Shown here piece by piece: positions 6,007 to 8,736 of a stretch of 8,736 bases of DNA. The stretch is from the NCBI GenBank assembly GCA_018065475.1, contig JAGHTD010000068.1:1-8736 (forward strand), in the 5' to 3' direction. The notes beneath the pieces were generated by a model that did not search any database, had not been told where the DNA came from, and saw only the letters and a program-made list of their open reading frames with translations. The position numbers were made by a program, and so were the translations under genes. Position 1 is the stretch's first letter. Every line of letters starts with the position of its first letter. Origin of the DNA: Candidatus Colimorpha enterica. GTDB lineage: Bacteria; Bacillota; Clostridia; Oscillospirales; CAG-272.

Positions 6007-7494
6007 ATGAAGAAGTTTTTTGCATTTCTTCTCGCGCTCTGTTTCGTCCTATCCGTTTTCGCCGCCTGCGCCGGCAGTACGGATGATCCCGGCGACACTA
6101 CCGAAGAAAAGACAGAAGTCACCGACGCACCCGAAGAAAAGCCGTGGTACGACGTCCTCGACTACGACGGCATGAGTCTCTCTGTCGCCTGCCGCGGAGT
6201 CACATACGACGATTACGTCGTCGGTCAGGAAAACTCCGGCGACATCGTCTGGGATTCCGTTTACGCCACCAACGAGAGGATAAACGGCGCGCTTAACGTC
6301 AATCGCACCTTCTATCTCGGCTCGTCCTCCTCTTACGAGTTCATCGCCGAGGCGGTAAGGGAATCCGCCACCGAAGGGTTGTACGATATGATAATGTGCG
6401 ACCAATTCTACGGCACCGGCTACGCGACGCAGGGCGCATATAAGAACGTCCTCGGTCTCGACACGCCGAAAAGCTACCTCGACATTACTCACCCCTGCTG
6501 GTACGGGGACTATATGAAGAACGTCACGATGGGCACCAAGACGCTCTATTTCCTCGGCGGAGACATTTCGCCCACGATCCTCGGTTGGGCCGCCTGTTCC
6601 TTTATGAACTGGCAGATGTACGACGATCTGTTTGACGACCCGGGCGCCTTCCTCGAAGAAGTCGAGGCGGGAAACTGGGATCTTGATATGCTCATGGAAA
6701 AGGACACCGCCGCGTATCTCGACCTAAATCAGAACGACAAGCCGGATCTTGACGACCGTCTCGGCTCCGCCACCAACAAGGGGCAGTGCCCTCTCTTCGC
6801 CGCGATCTCGGCAGGAATGACCTTCTCGGAAAGGAACAGCGAGGGGCTTTACAACCTCACGATCGACTCCGAACACAACAACGACGTTTACGCCAAGGTA
6901 TATGACCTCTACAACGACACGGTCGGCTTCTTCACCTACGATTACAACAAGACGCCATCCGGCAACTCCGACACCTTCGCCGCAGGAAGAATGCTCTTTA
7001 TGAACGAGTACTTCCTCTACGCCTTCGGCGACAACGTGAGAGATATGGAGGACGATTACGTCATCATCCCGAGGCCGAAATACGACGAAACGCAGGAAAA
7101 ATACCTCTCCGCAATGCAGGATTCCTTCTTTCTCTACACAATCCCGACATCGGTCGGCAAAGAGAAGCTCGAGGCGATCTCCGCCTATCTCCAGGTGGGG
7201 TGCGAGCTTTTCAGCCAATACGTAATCACCGCCATGTACGACACCGCCCTCAAGGTCAAGAACGTATCCGATAAGGTCGATATGGACAGGGCGGGCAGGA
7301 TAATCGACCTCGTCCGCGCGGGTATCACCTCCGATTTTGCGGTGGTTTATACAAGCTCTATGGGCGGTATGGCGAATATGGTCGGCACCCTCATCGGAAA
7401 CAAAAACAGAAACTGGAACTCCACGGTCGGCAAGCAGAAGCCGATGTACGAGGCGTACCTGAACAAGCTCCTCCTCAGCTTCGATCTGTCGTAA
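6007..7494 (+). CDS. Extracellular solute-binding lipoprotein of an ABC importer (carbohydrate type)
   Basis: The 495-aa product begins with a lipoprotein signal (MKKFF, hydrophobic stretch, then SVFAAC with lipidated Cys21). Phe at -3 makes the lipobox slightly unusual. A low-complexity Asp/Glu/Thr linker (about 24-46) would tether the domain to the membrane. The body has the look of large family-1-like sugar-binding proteins: a YDMIMCD strand (126-132), GNWDLDMLM (222-230) and an EF-hand-like calcium loop DLNQNDKPDLDD (239-250). TFAAGRMLFMNEYF (323-336) and DDYVIIPRPKYDE (349-361) precede the second hinge. These features are common in clostridial sugar or oligosaccharide binders. The gene has its own promoter and terminator, and no permease or ATPase genes adjoin it, so it must share a transporter encoded elsewhere. 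The ATG at 6007 follows AAAGGAG by 9 nt. The ligand is unknown. Confidence 0.88.
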   Translation: MKKFFAFLLALCFVLSVFAACAGSTDDPGDTTEEKTEVTDAPEEKPWYDVLDYDGMSLSVACRGVTYDDYVVGQENSGDIVWDSVYATNERINGALNVNRTFYLGSSSSYEFIAEAVRESATEGLYDMIMCDQFYGTGYATQGAYKNVLGLDTPKSYLDITHPCWYGDYMKNVTMGTKTLYFLGGDISPTILGWAACSFMNWQMYDDLFDDPGAFLEEVEAGNWDLDMLMEKDTAAYLDLNQNDKPDLDDRLGSATNKGQCPLFAAISAGMTFSERNSEGLYNLTIDSEHNNDVYAKVYDLYNDTVGFFTYDYNKTPSGNSDTFAAGRMLFMNEYFLYAFGDNVRDMEDDYVIIPRPKYDETQEKYLSAMQDSFFLYTIPTSVGKEKLEAISAYLQVGCELFSQYVITAMYDTALKVKNVSDKVDMDRAGRIIDLVRAGITSDFAVVYTSSMGGMANMVGTLIGNKNRNWNSTVGKQKPMYEAYLNKLLLSFDLS

Positions 7495-7502
7495 TAACAT
7501 TG

Positions 7503-7530
7503 AAAAAAGCACCCTCGCGGGTGCTTTTTT
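7503..7530. terminator. Bidirectional terminator between convergent genes
   Basis: A perfect 12-bp stem AAAAAAGCACCC (7503-7514) / GGGTGCTTTTTT (7519-7530) closes a TCGC loop. The A-run on one side and T-run on the other let it stop transcription from both the lipoprotein gene (ends 7494) and pduL (ends 7549 on the minus strand). Confidence 0.95.
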
Positions 7531-7548
7531 CATATCATTTCATCAAAA

Positions 7549-8118
7549 TTACTTAATGATCTCGCCGTAAACCTCGCCGAAAGCGCAGGTTGCGTTTGCC
7601 TCATCGGTGTCGATGTGGGCAGCGGTAGCGAACTTATCTGAAACTCTGATAACGACGTCGCCGAGGACAGCGGAACGGCCTTCGGTCTCGAGCTTGAGGG
7701 CAACGATATCCTTATCCTTAACGCCTGCCGCCTCTGCGTCAGCGGGGGTCATGTGGATGTGGCGCTTTGCGATGATGACGCCCTCGGTGAGGCCGATCTC
7801 GCCTGCGGGGCCGACGAGTTTGAGACCGGGAGTGCCGGCAACGTCGCCGCTCTCGCGTACGGGAACGCCCTTGAGACCGAGCGTGCGTGCGTCGGTGAAG
7901 GAAAGCTCTACCTGAGTTGCCTTACGTGCGGGGCCGAGGACGGAAACCTTGAGGTTACCCTTTGCGCCGACAAGCTCTACCTTCTCTTCGCAGGCGAACT
8001 GGCCGGGCTGGCTGAGGTCCTTTTTCTTTGTGAGGGTTGCACCCTTGCCGAAGAGAGCTTCGATGTGCTCGTCGGTGAGGTGGATGTGACGTGCGGATGT
8101 TTCAACTAATACTTTCAT
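7549..8118 (-). CDS. pduL: PduL-type phosphate acyltransferase (phosphotransacylase)
   Basis: The 189-aa product is a PduL-family phosphotransacylase (PF06130 type), which interconverts acyl-CoA and acyl-phosphate, for example acetyl- or propionyl-phosphate. The two internal repeats each bring metal ligands: His11 and His13 (SARHIHLT), Glu71, His120 and His122 (AKRHIHMT), and His168. Their spacing matches the two-zinc site known from PduL structures. The start at 8118 is chosen over a frame extension to 8277. CTCCT on the plus strand (8129-8133) is AGGAG for this gene, and the promoter at 8153-8181 lies inside the longer ORF. The conserved MKVLVETSARH also begins there. There is no N-terminal encapsulation helix as in microcompartment PduL, and no microcompartment genes are nearby. 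This suggests a cytosolic housekeeping phosphotransacylase paired with an acetate kinase encoded elsewhere. Confidence 0.95.
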   Translation of the reverse strand: MKVLVETSARHIHLTDEHIEALFGKGATLTKKKDLSQPGQFACEEKVELVGAKGNLKVSVLGPARKATQVELSFTDARTLGLKGVPVRESGDVAGTPGLKLVGPAGEIGLTEGVIIAKRHIHMTPADAEAAGVKDKDIVALKLETEGRSAVLGDVVIRVSDKFATAAHIDTDEANATCAFGEVYGEIIK

Positions 8119-8152
8119 TTCGTTATATCTCCTGTAAATAGTGATTGAATAT

Positions 8153-8181
8153 ATTATACCGCAAAAGATCGGAAATGTAAA
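8153..8181 (-). promoter_or_regulatory. Promoter of pduL
   Basis: On the minus strand, TTTACA (8181-8176) and TATAAT (8158-8153) are 17 bp apart. The expected leader is about 28 nt and includes the AGGAG site. It lies back to back with the tRNA promoter, with 29 bp between the two -35 boxes. Confidence 0.85.
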
Positions 8182-8210
8182 GAGTATTTCCGCAAAAACG
8201 GCGCGTGAGG

Positions 8211-8239
8211 TTGACAAATCGCCCCGAAATTGGTATAAT
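8211..8239 (+). promoter_or_regulatory. Perfect-consensus promoter of tRNA-Leu
   Basis: TTGACA (8211-8216), a 17-bp spacer and TATAAT (8234-8239) match the SigA consensus at every position. The predicted start is near 8246, only about two bases before the mature tRNA 5' end. Confidence 0.9.
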
Positions 8240-8247
8240 ATCATCAC

Positions 8248-8330
8248 GCACCCGTGGTGGAATTGGCAGACACGCAAGATTTAGGATCTTGTACGCAAGT
8301 GTGCGGGTTCAAGTCCCGCCGGGTGTACCA
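8248..8330 (+). tRNA. tRNA-Leu, anticodon UAG, with encoded CCA
   Basis: The 83-nt cloverleaf has an acceptor stem GCACCCG (8248-8254) / CGGGTGT (8320-8326), discriminator A8327 and encoded CCA (8328-8330). The anticodon stem CAAGA/TCTTG (8275-8279 / 8287-8291) closes the loop TTTAGGA, with anticodon TAG at 8282-8284 that reads CUA and related CUN leucine codons. A class II variable arm (8292-8302, ACGC/GTGT) is present. The T-arm GCGGG/CCCGC (8303-8307 / 8315-8319) carries the standard TTCAAGT loop. The first acceptor pair is a G-U wobble (8248/8326) instead of the usual G-C. Confidence 0.97.
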
Positions 8331-8331
8331 G

Positions 8332-8368
8332 AAAAGGGAAAGAGGGGCACCCCCTCTTTCCCTTTTTT
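8332..8368 (+). terminator. Terminator of tRNA-Leu
   Basis: A perfect 12-bp stem GGGAAAGAGGGG (8336-8347) / CCCCTCTTTCCC (8351-8362) with a CAC loop is flanked by AAAA (8332-8335) and a T-run (8363-8368), extending pairing to 16 bp. It starts two bases after the CCA end, so the primary transcript is barely longer than the tRNA. Confidence 0.93.
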
Positions 8369-8381
8369 CATCAATCAGACA

Positions 8382-8483
8382 CGGCGGGACTTGAAAGCCG
8401 CGGCGGTTGAATGACAGCCCAGTGGGCTGTCAGACCGCGGCTGACCGAGCCCGCAGGCGAGAACAATGTCCCGCCGGACGGGA
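8382..8483. repeat. tRNA-linked nested palindromic element
   Basis: An outer 9-bp stem CGGCGGGAC (8382-8390) / GTCCCGCCG (8468-8476) encloses a 7-bp stem GCCGCGG (8397-8403) / CCGCGGC (8435-8441). That stem carries a 9-bp hairpin TGACAGCCC (8412-8420) / GGGCTGTCA (8424-8432) with an AGT loop. A small second arm GCC/GGC (8449-8451 / 8456-8458) makes a three-way junction. The left outer arm, CGGCGGGACTTGAA (8382-8395), is the exact reverse complement of the tRNA-Leu T-arm at 8308-8321. The right outer arm repeats GTCCCGCCGG of the tRNA in direct orientation. An alternative hairpin TCCCG/CGGGA (8469-8473 / 8479-8483) would compete with the outer stem. No protein is encoded. It is best described as a non-coding mobile or structured-RNA repeat of unknown identity. 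Confidence 0.7.
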
Positions 8484-8545
8484 GCGGCGCGGGGAAAAGT
8501 TTTCAAAAAAGTTCACTGTTTTCGGAAAGAAGGCGGCGGAGCGTC

Positions 8546-8574
8546 TTGCAAAAATCGCGGAAATATGATATACT
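8546..8574 (+). promoter_or_regulatory. Promoter of the last, partial gene
   Basis: TTGCAA (8546-8551) and TATACT (8569-8574) are separated by 17 bp. The leader is about 40 nt and contains AAGGAG (8606-8611), 9 nt before the ATG at 8621. Confidence 0.7.
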
Positions 8575-8620
8575 ATTATGAATAATTTATACGCAAACAT
8601 AATACAAGGAGCGATTTATC

Positions 8621-8736
8621 ATGAAAAAAATTGCAAGTTTACTTCTGACTGCGATTTTGCTTGCCGCACTCTGCGCCCCGGCGTTGGCGGCGGAGGAGGT
8701 TCAGCTAATAGAAATTTCAAGTGGTGAGACCTACAC
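8621..8736 (+). CDS. Secreted protein, N-terminal 38 codons only (runs off the right edge)
   Basis: The ORF starts at an ATG with AAGGAG 9 nt upstream and a promoter 47 nt before it, and it is open to the window end. The N-terminus is a classic signal peptide: MKK, a hydrophobic core (residues 4-17), and CAPALA-A ending in an Ala-Leu-Ala type-I signal peptidase site near residue 23. A cysteine at 18 lies inside the core without a proper lipobox, since Leu precedes it. The mature part begins AEEVQLIEISSGETYT. Too little remains to assign a family. Confidence 0.8.
   Translation, partial: MKKIASLLLTAILLAALCAPALAAEEVQLIEISSGETY

Noticed and set aside
6724..7533. Minus-strand ORF of 269 codons opposite the lipoprotein gene
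   Set aside because: It would start inside the bidirectional terminator and is a shadow of the solute-binding protein.
8119..8277. N-terminal extension of PduL by 53 residues, possibly an encapsulation peptide
   Set aside because: It would read through the pduL promoter, the tRNA promoter and part of tRNA-Leu. AGGAG sits just before the ATG at 8118, so the extension is not expressed.
8205..8414. A 69-codon plus-strand ORF across tRNA-Leu
   Set aside because: It is a translation of the tRNA promoter, the tRNA and its terminator, a common false gene call; no start signal is present.
8382..8483. Insertion sequence or integrase attachment site with a full mobile element
   Set aside because: No transposase or integrase is encoded in the window, and the T-arm copy is inverted and only about 60 bp away, unlike a direct-repeat att pair flanking an island.

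Overview
The window looks like chromosomal DNA from an uncultured anaerobic Firmicute of the class Clostridia, most likely the Oscillospirales/Ruminococcaceae neighbourhood. The basis is SigA-type TTGACA/TATAAT promoters, GGAG-type ribosome binding sites, a family-1-like lipoprotein solute-binding protein, a stand-alone PduL phosphotransacylase, and a small Cys-rich protein that resembles DUF6472. The taxonomic call is an inference from gene style, not from a marker gene.

Layout. Bases 1-759 hold two leftward genes for small membrane-anchored proteins of unknown function. They are visibly AT-rich compared with the GC-rich rest, and they follow a consensus leftward promoter (947-974) and a leader of about 180 nt. 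Directly behind that promoter is a 111-bp array of GCGCAA hexamers spaced 20-22 bp apart. From a perfect consensus promoter at 1173-1201, a tightly packed rightward operon of six genes runs to 5757: a PHP-family histidinol-phosphatase-like hydrolase, a NUDIX hydrolase, a 71-aa four-cysteine protein, a polytopic membrane protein with an acidic tail, a xylose-isomerase-like TIM-barrel isomerase/epimerase, and a Gfo/Idh/MocA dehydrogenase. The first three genes are joined by ATGA overlaps and the rest lie 7-20 bp apart. A strong intrinsic terminator closes the operon at 5778-5809.

Next is a monocistronic solute-binding lipoprotein gene (6007-7494) with its own promoter and no permease genes beside it. 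It converges on pduL (7549-8118, minus strand) across a shared bidirectional terminator. The pduL promoter lies back to back with a perfect consensus promoter for tRNA-Leu(UAG) (8248-8330), which has its own terminator. After the terminator is a nested-palindrome element of about 95-100 bp whose outer arm copies the T-arm of that tRNA. The window ends in the first 38 codons of a secreted protein gene.

How the genes may work together: the TIM-barrel isomerase and Gfo/Idh/MocA dehydrogenase form a typical sugar or cyclitol oxidation/isomerisation pair. The solute-binding protein just downstream could supply a carbohydrate substrate, and PduL links acyl-CoA to acyl-phosphate in fermentation. The upstream PHP hydrolase, NUDIX hydrolase and small Cys protein look like housekeeping or metabolite-repair genes sharing the transcript. 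I see no phage, IS, CRISPR, toxin-antitoxin or defence system. The two least-explained structures are the phased GCGCAA array and the tRNA-linked palindromic element.
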